From Porphyromonadaceae bacterium FC4 (GTDB taxonomy: Bacteria > Bacteroidota > Bacteroidia > Bacteroidales > Porphyromonadaceae), in the NCBI GenBank assembly GCA_900120395.1, contig LT635552.1, positions 186,001 through 250,000 on the forward strand: a DNA stretch of 64,000 nucleotides, read 5' to 3'. The position numbers and the translations under genes were made by a program. Shown one piece after another: positions 45,550 through 54,151 of this stretch. Every line of letters begins with the position of its first letter. The stretch's first letter is position 1. Below the pieces are notes generated by a model that was not told the origin of the DNA, ran no database searches, and saw only the letters and a program-made list of their open reading frames with translations.

Positions 45550-45827
45550 CCTGCCGGATGCCGTTGTACGACCCCAACGTTCGTCGGGGTCGGGGATCAA
45601 TTGCGGATCGTTTACCCCGGGTCATGCACTCCTAGTGTCGCTTTGACCCGGGGCTAAATTATTCGACCCCTTTGGGGTCGTGCTGCTCATCAATTCATGC
45701 CGGGGGCTCTGACCCCGACGCACGTTGGGGTCGTACAGCAACAGCCCAGGGTCAAAGCTCCGAAGGAGCGAGTGACCCTGGGAAGAAGGACACATCATCA
45801 CACCGACTCCGACGAACGTTGGAGTCG
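45550..45827. repeat. GC-rich hairpin array, left arm (units A-F)
   Basis: Six consecutive palindromic units with stems CGACCCC/GGGGTCG (A, 45569-45592), CCCCGGGTCA/TGACCCGGGG (B, 45615-45653), CGACCCC-TTT-GGGGTCG (C, 45664-45680), GACCCC/GGGGTC (D, 45711-45732), CCCAGGGTCA/TGACCCTGGG with an inner GCTCC/GGAGC (E, 45745-45782) and CGACTCC/GGAGTCG (F, 45804-45827). The order and orientation are mirrored at 50444-50787. Open frames across it look like palindrome artefacts. Confidence 0.92.
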
Positions 45828-45910
45828 TACCCCTAAAAGAAGACAAACGAACAATCACACATATTACTGGAAAATAGCTAGATATACCATTCTAAAATTC
45901 GGGTGTCTGA

Positions 45911-46010
45911 AGGCAAAAAACTTTCCTACTGGAAACCGTTTGCTTCTATCCGTGAAACCGTTTTCTTTCCTACTGGAAACATTTCTCTACTATCCGTCAA
46001 ATTTTTTGCT
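45911..46010 (-). repeat. dispersed two-hairpin repeat, copy 8 (reverse), inner end of the left inverted arm
   Basis: Both hairpins (TTTCCTACTGGAAA) and both TATCCGT words, ending in TTTTTTGC. It joins to the GC array by an 83-base linker (45828-45910) that is conserved, inverted, at 50364-50443. Confidence 0.92.
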
Positions 46011-46096
46011 CCAATCCCGAGCAAAAAAAAGAGAGGCACAGAAGCGATGCTCCGACCTGCAGAATGGGACATTTAGGGGACTCGGTAATAAAAGGG

Positions 46097-46104
46097 TAAC
46101 TTTG
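46097..46104 (+). promoter_or_regulatory. promoter -7 element for nadB-nadC-nadA
   Basis: TAACTTTG 29 bases before the nadB ATG, inside the inverted-repeat boundaries. Confidence 0.6.
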
Positions 46105-46132
46105 TGGCTCGGAAACAGGTACAGAATACTCT

Positions 46133-47737
46133 ATGAAGAAGTGGCAATATGACTACGTAGTCGTCGGAAGTGGCTTGGCAGGACTCTACTCCTCCTACTA
46201 CCTCTCCCATCGTGGTACGGTCGCGCTGATCGCGCAGGGCAGGCTCGAGGAGAGCAACTCCTACCATGCACAGGGGGGCATCGCGGCTTCCATAGACCCT
46301 GCAGACTCTGTATCGGGGCACTACCTCGACACCATGACTGCCGGAGCCGACCTCAACGACCCCTCAGCTGTACGTCTGCTCACCCGGGATGCTCCGGAGC
46401 GGATCCGCGAGATCATGGAGATGGGGATGACCTTTGACCGCCACCGGGATGGCTCACTGGCACTCGGACTGGAGGGAGGACATCACCACCACCGCATCTT
46501 GCACGCCGGTGGTGACGATACGGGACACCATCTCTCGGCATTCATGATCAAGCAGGTGAAGCAGTCGCCACGCATCACTCGCTTTGAAAACCACGAGGCT
46601 ATGGACCTCATCACCGACGGGGGCTGCTGTCGCGGTATCGTCGTCTACGACAAGGAGCAGCACGCTCTCGTCCCATTTGGCGCAAGTGCGGTCATCCTCG
46701 CCACAGGTGGGTGTGGGGCACTCTTTAGCCCGACGACCAATCCACCCTCTGCTCTGGGCGATGGTATGGCTATCGCTGCCGAGGCGGGAGCCAGGCTGCG
46801 GGACATGGAGTTCATGCAGTTTCACCCCACCGCACTGTACACCTCCGGCGACCGCTCCTTCCTCATCAGCGAGGCAGTGCGCGGTGAAGGTGCAGTGCTG
46901 CTCAACGACTCCGGAGAGCGCTTCATGCTGGGACAGCACCCCTTGGCGGACCTCGCACCGAGAGACATCGTTGCTCGAGCCATTTTTCGAGAGATGCAGA
47001 AGACCGGAGCACCACACGTCTGGCTCTCGCTCCGGCACTTGGACCCCGAGCGGATCCACAAGCGGTTTCCGACGATCTCCGAGCACCTGGACCGACTGGG
47101 CATAGACATCACCGACCGGATCCCGGTGGCTCCCGCAGCACACTACACCGTCGGCGGGATTGAGACGGACCTCGAGGGCCGCACCTCCATCCCCGGACTC
47201 TACTGCGTGGGAGAGGCTGCGAGCACGGGTGTCATGGGTGCCAACCGACTTGCCTCCAACTCCCTCATCGAGTGCCTGGTGTTTAGCAAACGTATCGCAG
47301 ACAACGCCAAGCCCGGATCGGAGCCCCTCGGGGAGCCGGGCACTTATCCTCAGCCGGCATGGAGCCGGGAGCGATCGCTGGAGTGGTACGAGCGGGAGGG
47401 CAAAGAGATCGAGCTCCGCACAGCACGGCTCATGACGAAGCTCTGCGGCATCATACGGACCGACTCCGAGCTGCGGTCAGCGACAGAACTCATCCGCCGG
47501 GAGGAAGAGCAGCTGGCTCCTCTCGCCTCCAAAAACGTCTACGCCCGCATGACCCTGCGCCGCCTCCACCTGTCCCGCATGATCGCACAGTGTGCGCTGA
47601 TGCGAACCGAGTCGCGTGGGGGACACTGGCGAGCCGACTTTCCGGAGACGCTGCCCCCGGAGGAGACGTACCACTCCATCCTGACCTCTGACCGAATCAG
47701 CCACGAGCTGATGAACCCGGATCATCCACACTCCTAA
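46133..47737 (+). CDS. nadB: L-aspartate oxidase
   Basis: FAD enzyme oxidising aspartate to iminoaspartate, the first step of de novo NAD synthesis. 534 residues, family length. N-terminal FAD motif VVGSGLAGLYSS, ESNSYHAQGGIAA, ALGLEGGHHHHRILHAGGD, the active-site region DMEFMQFHPTALY, HYTVGGIETDLEGRTSIPGLYCVGEAASTG, and a C-terminal helical domain. It is followed after 20 bases by nadC and then nadA, so all three de novo genes are together. Confidence 0.97.
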   Translation: MKKWQYDYVVVGSGLAGLYSSYYLSHRGTVALIAQGRLEESNSYHAQGGIAASIDPADSVSGHYLDTMTAGADLNDPSAVRLLTRDAPERIREIMEMGMTFDRHRDGSLALGLEGGHHHHRILHAGGDDTGHHLSAFMIKQVKQSPRITRFENHEAMDLITDGGCCRGIVVYDKEQHALVPFGASAVILATGGCGALFSPTTNPPSALGDGMAIAAEAGARLRDMEFMQFHPTALYTSGDRSFLISEAVRGEGAVLLNDSGERFMLGQHPLADLAPRDIVARAIFREMQKTGAPHVWLSLRHLDPERIHKRFPTISEHLDRLGIDITDRIPVAPAAHYTVGGIETDLEGRTSIPGLYCVGEAASTGVMGANRLASNSLIECLVFSKRIADNAKPGSEPLGEPGTYPQPAWSRERSLEWYEREGKEIELRTARLMTKLCGIIRTDSELRSATELIRREEEQLAPLASKNVYARMTLRRLHLSRMIAQCALMRTESRGGHWRADFPETLPPEETYHSILTSDRISHELMNPDHPHS

Positions 47738-47757
47738 AGTATACCCATACACCAACC

Positions 47758-48636
47758 ATGACTTCACTAACCAACTACGAAAACCGCCAACTACTGGACC
47801 TCATCCACCTCGCCATAGAGGAGGATGGAGCGGACAGAGACTTGGCTACCCTTTCGATCGTCCCCGATCAAGCAACCATGACCGCCTTCATCACGGCTAA
47901 GGCGGACGGCATCATCTCCGGCATCGAGGTGGCACGACTGGTACTTGCCGCCATCGATACGGACAAGAGCTGTACCTTTACCCCGCTGGTGTCCGATGGC
48001 GACGCAATCACGAAGGGGCAAGACCTCATCTCCATCACCGGATCTTACCGGATCCTCCTATCTGCCGAGCGGACGATGCTCAACTTCCTTCAGCGGATGA
48101 GTGGTATCGCCACTGCCACCCACCTGCTGGTATCGCTCTGCGAAGGCACCAAGGCACGCATCCTCGACACCCGCAAGACTGCCCCCGGGCACCGCTTTAC
48201 CGACAAGCTCGCCGTACGCCACGGCGGCGGACACAACCACCGCTACGGTCTCTACGATATGTGTCTGCTCAAGGACAACCACATCAAGGCTGCGGGAGGG
48301 ATCACCCCGGCGGTTGAGTCGGCACGTCGACAGCTCCCTCTCTCAGTCAAGATCGAGGTCGAGACAGAGACCCTCGAGCAGGTGGAGGAGGCGGCAACGG
48401 CAGGAGCAGACCTCATCATGCTGGACAATATGTCCAATGCGCAAATGACCGAAGCGGTCCGAATCATCGGCGGCCGTGCACGCACGGAGGCTTCCGGCAA
48501 CGTGAACGCCGAGCGCGTCCGCGCCATTGCCGAGTGCGGTGTCGACTACATCAGCGTGGGCGCACTCACACACTCCGTCACCGCTTTGGACATGAGCATG
48601 AACTTTGGGCACAAGGAAACCCACACCGACAAGTAA
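47758..48636 (+). CDS. nadC: nicotinate-nucleotide pyrophosphorylase (quinolinate phosphoribosyltransferase)
   Basis: Converts quinolinate and PRPP to nicotinate mononucleotide. 292 residues with AERTMLNFLQRMSGIAT, the arginine/lysine site ILDTRKTAPGHR, VRHGGGHNHRYGLYDMCLLKDNH, VEVET-type KIEVETETL, LDNMS and ASGNVN, GVDYISVGALTHS. It lies between nadB and nadA; nadA begins 15 bases after its stop. Confidence 0.97.
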   Translation: MTSLTNYENRQLLDLIHLAIEEDGADRDLATLSIVPDQATMTAFITAKADGIISGIEVARLVLAAIDTDKSCTFTPLVSDGDAITKGQDLISITGSYRILLSAERTMLNFLQRMSGIATATHLLVSLCEGTKARILDTRKTAPGHRFTDKLAVRHGGGHNHRYGLYDMCLLKDNHIKAAGGITPAVESARRQLPLSVKIEVETETLEQVEEAATAGADLIMLDNMSNAQMTEAVRIIGGRARTEASGNVNAERVRAIAECGVDYISVGALTHSVTALDMSMNFGHKETHTDK

Positions 48637-48650
48637 GTACCCCCATACCA

Positions 48651-49580
48651 ATGACTAAGACCGAACTCATCTCTGAGATCAAGAGACTAAAAAAAGAAAA
48701 GAATGCGGTTCTCCTCGCACACTACTACGAGCCCGCAGAGATCCAGGCGATAGCAGACCTCCTGGGCGACTCCCTCCAGCTCTCACGTGAGGCGGGAGAG
48801 ACGGACGCCGACATCATTGTCTTCTGCGGCGTACGCTTCATGGCAGAGACGGCGTCCATCATCTCTCCGGAGAAGAAGGTGCTTCTCCCGGTACCCGATG
48901 CCGGATGCACCCTGGCAGAGGGGATCACCGGTGCAGACATCCGCAAGTGGAAAAGCGAGAACCCCACGGGGCTCGTCGTCAGCTACATCAACACCACTGC
49001 CGAGGTCAAGGCGGAGACCGACTACTGCGTCACCTCCTCCAACGCCCTCGACATCGTGCGTCAGCTGCCTCAAGACCGCCCGCTCCTCTTTGGTCCGGAC
49101 CGCAACCTCGGGCACTACATCCAATCCGTCACCGGCAGAGAGATGGACATCTGGGACGCCTGCTGCTACGTGCACGACGTCATCACCCGCGAGATGGTAG
49201 ACCACACACTCCGCACCTACCCCGATGCCGACCTGCTGATCCACCCGGAGGCCACCGCAGCACGCGAAGCAGATTACCTGGCACATCCTCGTATCCTCTT
49301 TGGCTCCACCTCAGCGATACTCAGCCATCCCGCCAAGAGCCGGGAGCCCCACACCTACTGTGTCGGCACCGAGATCGGCATCATGACGGAGCTGACACGC
49401 CGCTACCCACAGCACACCTTCATCCCCATGATAGCAGACCACCCCTGCGAGTACATGAAGCTCATCTCTCTCGAGGACGTCCACCGCGCCCTCCGGGACG
49501 AGCAGTACGAGGTCAGAGTCCCCGCTGAGATTCGGGAGCGGGCGATCGTCCCCATCCGCCGCATGCTGGAGATGAGCTAA
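48651..49580 (+). CDS. nadA: quinolinate synthase
   Basis: Condenses iminoaspartate with dihydroxyacetone phosphate to quinolinate using a [4Fe-4S] cluster. 309 residues from the ATG at 48651; the open frame extends upstream to 48534 but overlaps nadC. Motifs: NAVLLAHYYEPAEIQAIADLLGDSL, cluster cysteine in VFCGVRFMAETA (Cys59), SYINTTAEVKA, FGPDRNLG, HPEATAAREADY, TEIGIM, and a late Cys in DHPCEYMK. Last enzyme gene of the nadBCA operon. Confidence 0.96.
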   Translation: MTKTELISEIKRLKKEKNAVLLAHYYEPAEIQAIADLLGDSLQLSREAGETDADIIVFCGVRFMAETASIISPEKKVLLPVPDAGCTLAEGITGADIRKWKSENPTGLVVSYINTTAEVKAETDYCVTSSNALDIVRQLPQDRPLLFGPDRNLGHYIQSVTGREMDIWDACCYVHDVITREMVDHTLRTYPDADLLIHPEATAAREADYLAHPRILFGSTSAILSHPAKSREPHTYCVGTEIGIMTELTRRYPQHTFIPMIADHPCEYMKLISLEDVHRALRDEQYEVRVPAEIRERAIVPIRRMLEMS

Positions 49581-49595
49581 AAGACCAAAAAAGGG

Positions 49596-49603
49596 TACAT
49601 TTG
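49596..49603 (+). promoter_or_regulatory. promoter -7 element for the small lipoprotein gene
   Basis: TACATTTG just after the nadA stop and about 50 bases before the lipoprotein ATG; separate transcription from nadBCA is likely. Confidence 0.5.
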
Positions 49604-49653
49604 CAAGAGGGTTCTTCATCAGAAGACCCCAAAACACTAAAGAATTCACCATT

Positions 49654-50163
49654 ATGAAAAAGAACATTCTACTCATCCTGACCTTCTGCGCAGTGCTGAT
49701 CGCAAGCGCTGCCTGCAGTGAAGGGGGCAGCTGCGACAAGCCCAATACAAAGAGCTCCATCGTAGACGTATGGGAGCTGACCGAGATGGAGCTCGACAGC
49801 CCAACCCTGGGAAAAGACCTTGACATCGATACCGAAAAAGCGCGGGCAGCAGGGATGGGCTACGTACGCTTCACCAAGGACAACAAGATCGAGCTCCTTG
49901 CCAAACCCGACCAAGATGCGCACAAGGTCCTTGGTACCTACTCCCTAACGGGGGACAACCTGAAGGTCAAGCTCTCCGATGATGCACAGTTTGCCCTCAT
50001 CAGACCGTTCCTCTCCGAAGCAACATTCAAGGTCACAAAGCTCTGCCCTCTCTACCTCCACCTGAAAGCCTCGCAAACAATCGAGATTCCTAGCGGCAAG
50101 GATCAGAAAACTGCTGTAGAGGTAGAGGCGAAAGTAGAGTTTACCCGCTACAAAAAGAAGTAA
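49654..50163 (+). CDS. small lipoprotein, lipocalin-like, function unknown
   Basis: A 169-residue protein with a lipoprotein signal (MKKNILLILTFCAVLIASAAC, Cys21) and a mature part of alternating beta-strands: IVDVWELTEME, GYVRFTKDNKIELLA, GTYSLTGDNLKVKLSD, KTAVEVEAKVEFTRY. This pattern resembles the lipocalin-like lipoproteins abundant in Bacteroidetes. It lies inside the inverted-repeat-bounded segment with nadBCA but has its own -7 element. No specific function can be assigned. Confidence 0.75.
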   Translation: MKKNILLILTFCAVLIASAACSEGGSCDKPNTKSSIVDVWELTEMELDSPTLGKDLDIDTEKARAAGMGYVRFTKDNKIELLAKPDQDAHKVLGTYSLTGDNLKVKLSDDAQFALIRPFLSEATFKVTKLCPLYLHLKASQTIEIPSGKDQKTAVEVEAKVEFTRYKKK

Positions 50164-50171
50164 GCTACTCC

Positions 50172-50243
50172 TATAATCCTTATCTCCAAAGGATTATACA
50201 CCAAAACACCCCCAATCCCCGGGCTGATACCCCGGGGATTTTT
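50172..50243 (+). terminator. two successive hairpins after the lipoprotein gene
   Basis: A 10-bp stem TATAATCCTT/AAGGATTATA (50172-50198) followed by a 10-bp stem AATCCCCGGG/CCCGGGGATT (50214-50240) ending in TTTTT. The second is a strong intrinsic terminator. Confidence 0.8.
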
Positions 50244-50258
50244 GTACCCCGGAGTGGA

Positions 50259-50363
50259 GGCAAAAAAAATTTGACGGATAGTAGCCAAATGTTTCCAGTA
50301 GGAAAGAAAACAGTTTGACGGATAGAAGCAAACGGTTTCCTACTGGAAACTTTTTCGCCCTCA
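50259..50363 (+). repeat. dispersed two-hairpin repeat, copy 9 (forward), inner end of the right inverted arm
   Basis: Two GACGGATAG(T/A)AGC units with hairpins. The second hairpin is flipped (TTTCCTACTGGAAA) relative to the first (TTTCCAGTAGGAAA). Opposite in orientation to copy 8. Confidence 0.92.
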
Positions 50364-50443
50364 GGCATCCGGATTTTAGAATGGTATATCCGTCTGTTTT
50401 TCAGCCATATACATGATATTTCGTTTGTCTTCCTTTAGCGGTG

Positions 50444-50787
50444 CGACTCCAACGTTCGTCGGAGTCGGGGTGATGATGCGCTCCTCTTCCCAGGGTCATT
50501 CGCTCCTGTGGAGCTCTGACCCTGGGCTGTTGATGTACGACCCCAACGTGCGTCGGGGTCAGAACCCCCACAGCATGCACCGATGAGCACTACCCCGATA
50601 GGGTTCACACATTAACAACCCCGAGTCAGAACCCCCACAGCATGCACCGATGAGCACGACCCCGAAAGGGGTCGCACAACTTAGCCCCGGGTCAGAGCGA
50701 CGTTAGGAGCGCATGACCCGGGGTATCCGATCCGTCGTCTCCCTCCGACCCCGACGAACGTTGGGGTCGTACAACGGCGTCCGGTCG
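50444..50787. repeat. GC-rich hairpin array, right arm (units F'-A')
   Basis: The inverted counterpart of 45550-45827. A', D' and F' are exact reverse complements of A, D and F; E' and B' have a few changes. The stretch CAGAACCCCCACAGCATGC...GAGCAC (33 bases, first at 50558-50590) is duplicated exactly at 50625-50657 with a 67-base period, which accounts for the greater length of this arm. Unit C' occurs once decayed (near 50592-50607) and once intact (50657-50674). Confidence 0.92.
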
Positions 50788-50823
50788 GTCGCCAAAATGT
50801 GCCGTGCCCTCCGATACGCTGAT

Positions 50824-50854
50824 TTTGTGTACATTCGCTCTCGGAATACCTTTA
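50824..50854 (+). promoter_or_regulatory. possible promoter for the YitT-family gene
   Basis: TTTG (50824-50827), 19-base spacer, TACCTTTA (50847-50854), one base off TAnnTTTG; about 25 bases before the ATG. Confidence 0.45.
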
Positions 50855-50879
50855 TCTTTTTTCTACCGCAGCCTCTACC

Positions 50880-51785
50880 ATGCAGACTCCGTCAAGCCCC
50901 ACGGCTACCACCCCCTCCCGCTCCTCGACACACCTCAGGGAGCTTCTCCTGATCATCGTTGGTGCTTTCCTCCAGGCACTGGCGTACTCCGGCTTCATCG
51001 CCCCCAATAACATCGTACCCGGAGGAGTATACGGCACCACGATAGCACTCAACGAGCTGACGGCAGGGTTATTCGACTTTGCATCAGGGGGACTGCCCAT
51101 CGGGCTGGCGGCACTGCTATTCAACATTCCCCTGCTCATACTGGCGATACACCGCCTGGGGCTCAAGTCCGGCCCCAAGACGGTGCTCACCTTTGTACTC
51201 ATCTCGCTATTTACCGACCTGATCGGGTCGGTGCTCGATCACCGGGCAATCATTGGCGACATGATCCTGGCAGCGTGCTATGGAGGTGCCATCTTGGGTC
51301 TCGGGGTGTTTTTGATATTCGAGGCCGGGAGCACCAGCGCCGGCACCGATGTGCTGGGGCGTGTCATCTCCAAGGGGCGCAACATCCGCCTCAGCACCTG
51401 TATCATCATCATCGACTCGATCGTGGTGCTATTTGGGCTGCTGGTCTTCAAGGACATCTCCGTACCCCTCTACTCCTGGCTGACCATCTTCATCTACGGC
51501 AGAGTGGTGGACTTTTTGTCGCCCGAAAACCCCAAGAAGGCTCTTTTCATCGTAACCGAGCAGCACTGCGATGTGGCAAAAGCACTGCTGGCGATGGGAG
51601 TGCGGGGTACTCTCCTGCATGGAAGCGGGATGTACGCCGGCACCTCTCGGGAGATCATCTACATCATCACCGAGCGAAAGCAGCTGCCTAAGATACGCAA
51701 GTGCGTTCGATCCATCGACGACCGGGCGTTCATCTCCACCATGGACGCTGGTGAGGATCCGCTGCCTATTCCCCGTATGTCCTGA
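50880..51785 (+). CDS. YitT-family (DUF161/DUF2179) membrane protein
   Basis: A 301-residue protein with five or six N-terminal membrane helices (to about residue 200), with the family blocks GFIAPNNIVPGGVYG, GLPIGLAALLFNIPLL and GSTSAGTDVLGRVISK. A C-terminal cytoplasmic DUF2179 domain follows (ALFIVTEQHCDVAKALL, GRGVT-like MGVRGTLLHGSGMYAG, IIYIITERKQLPKIRK). The transported or sensed molecule is unknown. It stands alone between the GC array and repeat copy 10. Confidence 0.9.
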   Translation: MQTPSSPTATTPSRSSTHLRELLLIIVGAFLQALAYSGFIAPNNIVPGGVYGTTIALNELTAGLFDFASGGLPIGLAALLFNIPLLILAIHRLGLKSGPKTVLTFVLISLFTDLIGSVLDHRAIIGDMILAACYGGAILGLGVFLIFEAGSTSAGTDVLGRVISKGRNIRLSTCIIIIDSIVVLFGLLVFKDISVPLYSWLTIFIYGRVVDFLSPENPKKALFIVTEQHCDVAKALLAMGVRGTLLHGSGMYAGTSREIIYIITERKQLPKIRKCVRSIDDRAFISTMDAGEDPLPIPRMS

Positions 51786-51830
51786 GGCAACTAGCGCAGT
51801 AGACACTTCCCAAAAATCGGTTGTCCGAGA

Positions 51831-51930
51831 GCGAAAAAAGTTTCCTACCGGAAACAGATCTCTTCTATCCGTGAAACGTTTCTCTTTCCTACTGGAAACA
51901 TTTGGCTACTATCCGTCAAATTTTTTGCCC
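51831..51930 (-). repeat. dispersed two-hairpin repeat, copy 10 (reverse)
   Basis: Hairpin 1 reads GTTTCCTACCGGAAAC (one-base loop change), then TTCTATCCGTGAAAC, hairpin 2, CTACTATCCGTCAAATTTTTTGCC. The 3' flank to about 51962 (AAAAATCCTACTGCGTCAAC) is shared with copy 7. Between the YitT gene and tkt. Confidence 0.9.
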
Positions 51931-52007
51931 GGATCCGAAGTCAAAAATCCTACTGCGTCAACTCTGAATATGTAAAAGCCCCATGAGGTGATCCCTCGGT
52001 TTTTAGG

Positions 52008-52015
52008 TATCTTTG
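52008..52015 (+). promoter_or_regulatory. promoter -7 element for the tkt operon
   Basis: TATCTTTG about 91 bases upstream of the tkt ATG. Confidence 0.55.
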
Positions 52016-52105
52016 TTTTAGACGGGGGATGAAACTTTGCGATCCCTCCGGAAAGGGGCCTAATTTATAAGCCGTAATAATTCTGACCAAACAAACCATA
52101 CAGTT

Positions 52106-54151
52106 ATGAACACCAACCCTTCTCTATCTCTCAAAGGCGCAGACAACCTACGTGCACTGGCTCTCTCCATGGTCGAAAAAGCCAACTCGGGTCACCCGGG
52201 TGGTGCCATGGGTGGGGCAGACTTTGCCTACATTCTCTTTTCCGAGTATCTGGAGTACAGTCCCTCTGATCCGACCTGGATCGCACGCGACCGCTTTTTC
52301 CTTGATCCCGGGCACATGTCGCCGATGCTGTACGGTGCACTTGCCATGAGCGGTCGGATGACGATGGATGACCTCAAGAGCTTCAGGCAGTGGGGAAGCA
52401 ACACCCCGGGACACCCTGAGCTGGATGTCGCACGTAGCATCGAGAACTCCTCCGGACCCCTCGGACTGGGGCATGCTCTCGGGATCGGTGCGGCGATAGC
52501 TGCCAAGAAGTTTGAGCAAAAGTTTGGGAAAGAGCTGATGCGTCAGCGGATCTTTGCCTACATCTCGGACGGAGGTATCCAAGAGGAGATCTCGCAGGGG
52601 GCAGGTCGCATCGCCGGTCATCTGGGGCTGGATAACCTGGTGATGTTTTACGATGCCAACGATGTACAGCTCTCCACCCGCGTCACCGACGTGACCGACG
52701 AGGATGTGGCGATGAAGTACAGAGCCTGGGGCTGGGAGGTCATCGACATTGATGGCAACGACCACGACCAGATACGGCGCGCACTCGACCAAGCCATAGC
52801 GGTGAAGGGCAAGCCTACACTAATCATCGGTCGCACACGCATGGGCAAGGGTGCGCTGGGCAAGGAGAACGAGAGCTATGAGGACCTCGTATCGACCCAC
52901 GGTCAACCACTCAGCAAGGCGGGAGCATGCACCGAGGCAACCCTCAAGGCACTGGGCGCTGACCCGAAGGATCCGTTCAGGATCTTCCCCGAAGTACAGG
53001 AAGTCTTTGCCAAGCGAGAGACCGAGCTCCGTAAAAAGTACGAGGAGTGGCAGAGCCAATTTGCATCGTGGGAGAAGACCAACCCCGGGCTGGCAGACGA
53101 GTACCGACAGTGGATGGATCCATCGGTGGACTACATCGACTGGGAGAAGATCGAGCAAAAGGCAGACGCACCGACCCGCAACGCCTCGGCAACAGTACTG
53201 GGTGTGCTCGCCGAGCAGGTGCCCAACATGGTTGTCTCGAGTGCGGACCTATCCAACTCGGACAAGACGGATGGGTTCCTAAAGAAGACACAGCCGATCA
53301 CCAGGGACGACTTCTCCGGCAAGTTTTTGAACGTCGGAGTCTCCGAGCTCTCCATGACCGCCCTCTGTATGGGGATGATCCTGCACGGTGGGATGATTGC
53401 CGCTTGCGGGACGTTCTTTGTGTTCTCAGACTACCAAAAGCCGGCGATCCGCCTTGCCGCACTGATGGGAGTGCCGATCAAGTTTGTCTGGACACACGAC
53501 GCCTTCAGAGTAGGTGAGGATGGTCCGACCCACGAGCCGGTGGAGCAGGAAGCACAGATCCGTCTGCTCGAAAAGCTCCAAAATCACAAGCACCAAAACT
53601 CCATGCTCGTCCTTCGTCCGGCAGACGTACACGAGGCTACCGTCGCATGGAAGATGGCGATGGAAAACAGGGAGACACCCACCGGACTGATCTTTTCGCG
53701 CCAAAACATCAAGAACCTCCCCGACAATGACTACCGGAAGAGTCTGCGTGCGGAGAAGGGGGGCTACATCGTCGTCAGGAGCGACAAGCCCGAGGCAGTA
53801 CTGGTAGCCACAGGCTCAGAGGTCTCCACCCTGGTGGCCGGAGCAGAGCTCCTGAAGAAGCGCGGGGTCGAAGTAAACATCGTCTCCGTACCTAGCGAAG
53901 GCGTCTTTAGGAACCAGCCAAAGGCGTACCAGGAGGAAGTACTGCCGGAAGATCTGCCAAGGTTCGGGCTCACTGCCGGCTTGCCGGTCAACTTACTGGG
54001 TCTGGTGCCCGAGGATAAGGGCACGATCCACGGTCTGGAGTCGTTTGGCTTCTCGGCGCCCTACACCGTACTGGATGAGAAGCTCGGGTTCACCGCAGAG
54101 AATGTAGAGCGTCAGGTACTGGCATTGCTAGGAAAGGAGGGACGAAAATGA
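52106..54151 (+). CDS. tkt: transketolase
   Basis: Thiamine-diphosphate enzyme of the non-oxidative pentose phosphate pathway. 681 residues, full length. N-terminal ANSGHPGGAMGGADF, the ThDP/Mg region SDGGIQEEISQGAGRIAGHLGLDN with YDANDVQLST, the pyrimidine domain FLNVGVSELSMTALCMGMILHGG and TFFVFSDYQKPAIRLAALM, and the transketolase signature THDAFRVGEDGPTHEPVEQ. Its stop overlaps rpiB (ATGA), pairing the two pentose-phosphate enzymes. Confidence 0.97.
   Translation: MNTNPSLSLKGADNLRALALSMVEKANSGHPGGAMGGADFAYILFSEYLEYSPSDPTWIARDRFFLDPGHMSPMLYGALAMSGRMTMDDLKSFRQWGSNTPGHPELDVARSIENSSGPLGLGHALGIGAAIAAKKFEQKFGKELMRQRIFAYISDGGIQEEISQGAGRIAGHLGLDNLVMFYDANDVQLSTRVTDVTDEDVAMKYRAWGWEVIDIDGNDHDQIRRALDQAIAVKGKPTLIIGRTRMGKGALGKENESYEDLVSTHGQPLSKAGACTEATLKALGADPKDPFRIFPEVQEVFAKRETELRKKYEEWQSQFASWEKTNPGLADEYRQWMDPSVDYIDWEKIEQKADAPTRNASATVLGVLAEQVPNMVVSSADLSNSDKTDGFLKKTQPITRDDFSGKFLNVGVSELSMTALCMGMILHGGMIAACGTFFVFSDYQKPAIRLAALMGVPIKFVWTHDAFRVGEDGPTHEPVEQEAQIRLLEKLQNHKHQNSMLVLRPADVHEATVAWKMAMENRETPTGLIFSRQNIKNLPDNDYRKSLRAEKGGYIVVRSDKPEAVLVATGSEVSTLVAGAELLKKRGVEVNIVSVPSEGVFRNQPKAYQEEVLPEDLPRFGLTAGLPVNLLGLVPEDKGTIHGLESFGFSAPYTVLDEKLGFTAENVERQVLALLGKEGRK

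Noticed and set aside
45622..45858. Open frames through the GC-rich array (also 45697-46152 and 50713-51010)
   Set aside because: Palindrome-rich sequence keeps several frames open; the peptides run into the dispersed repeat and show no protein-like character.
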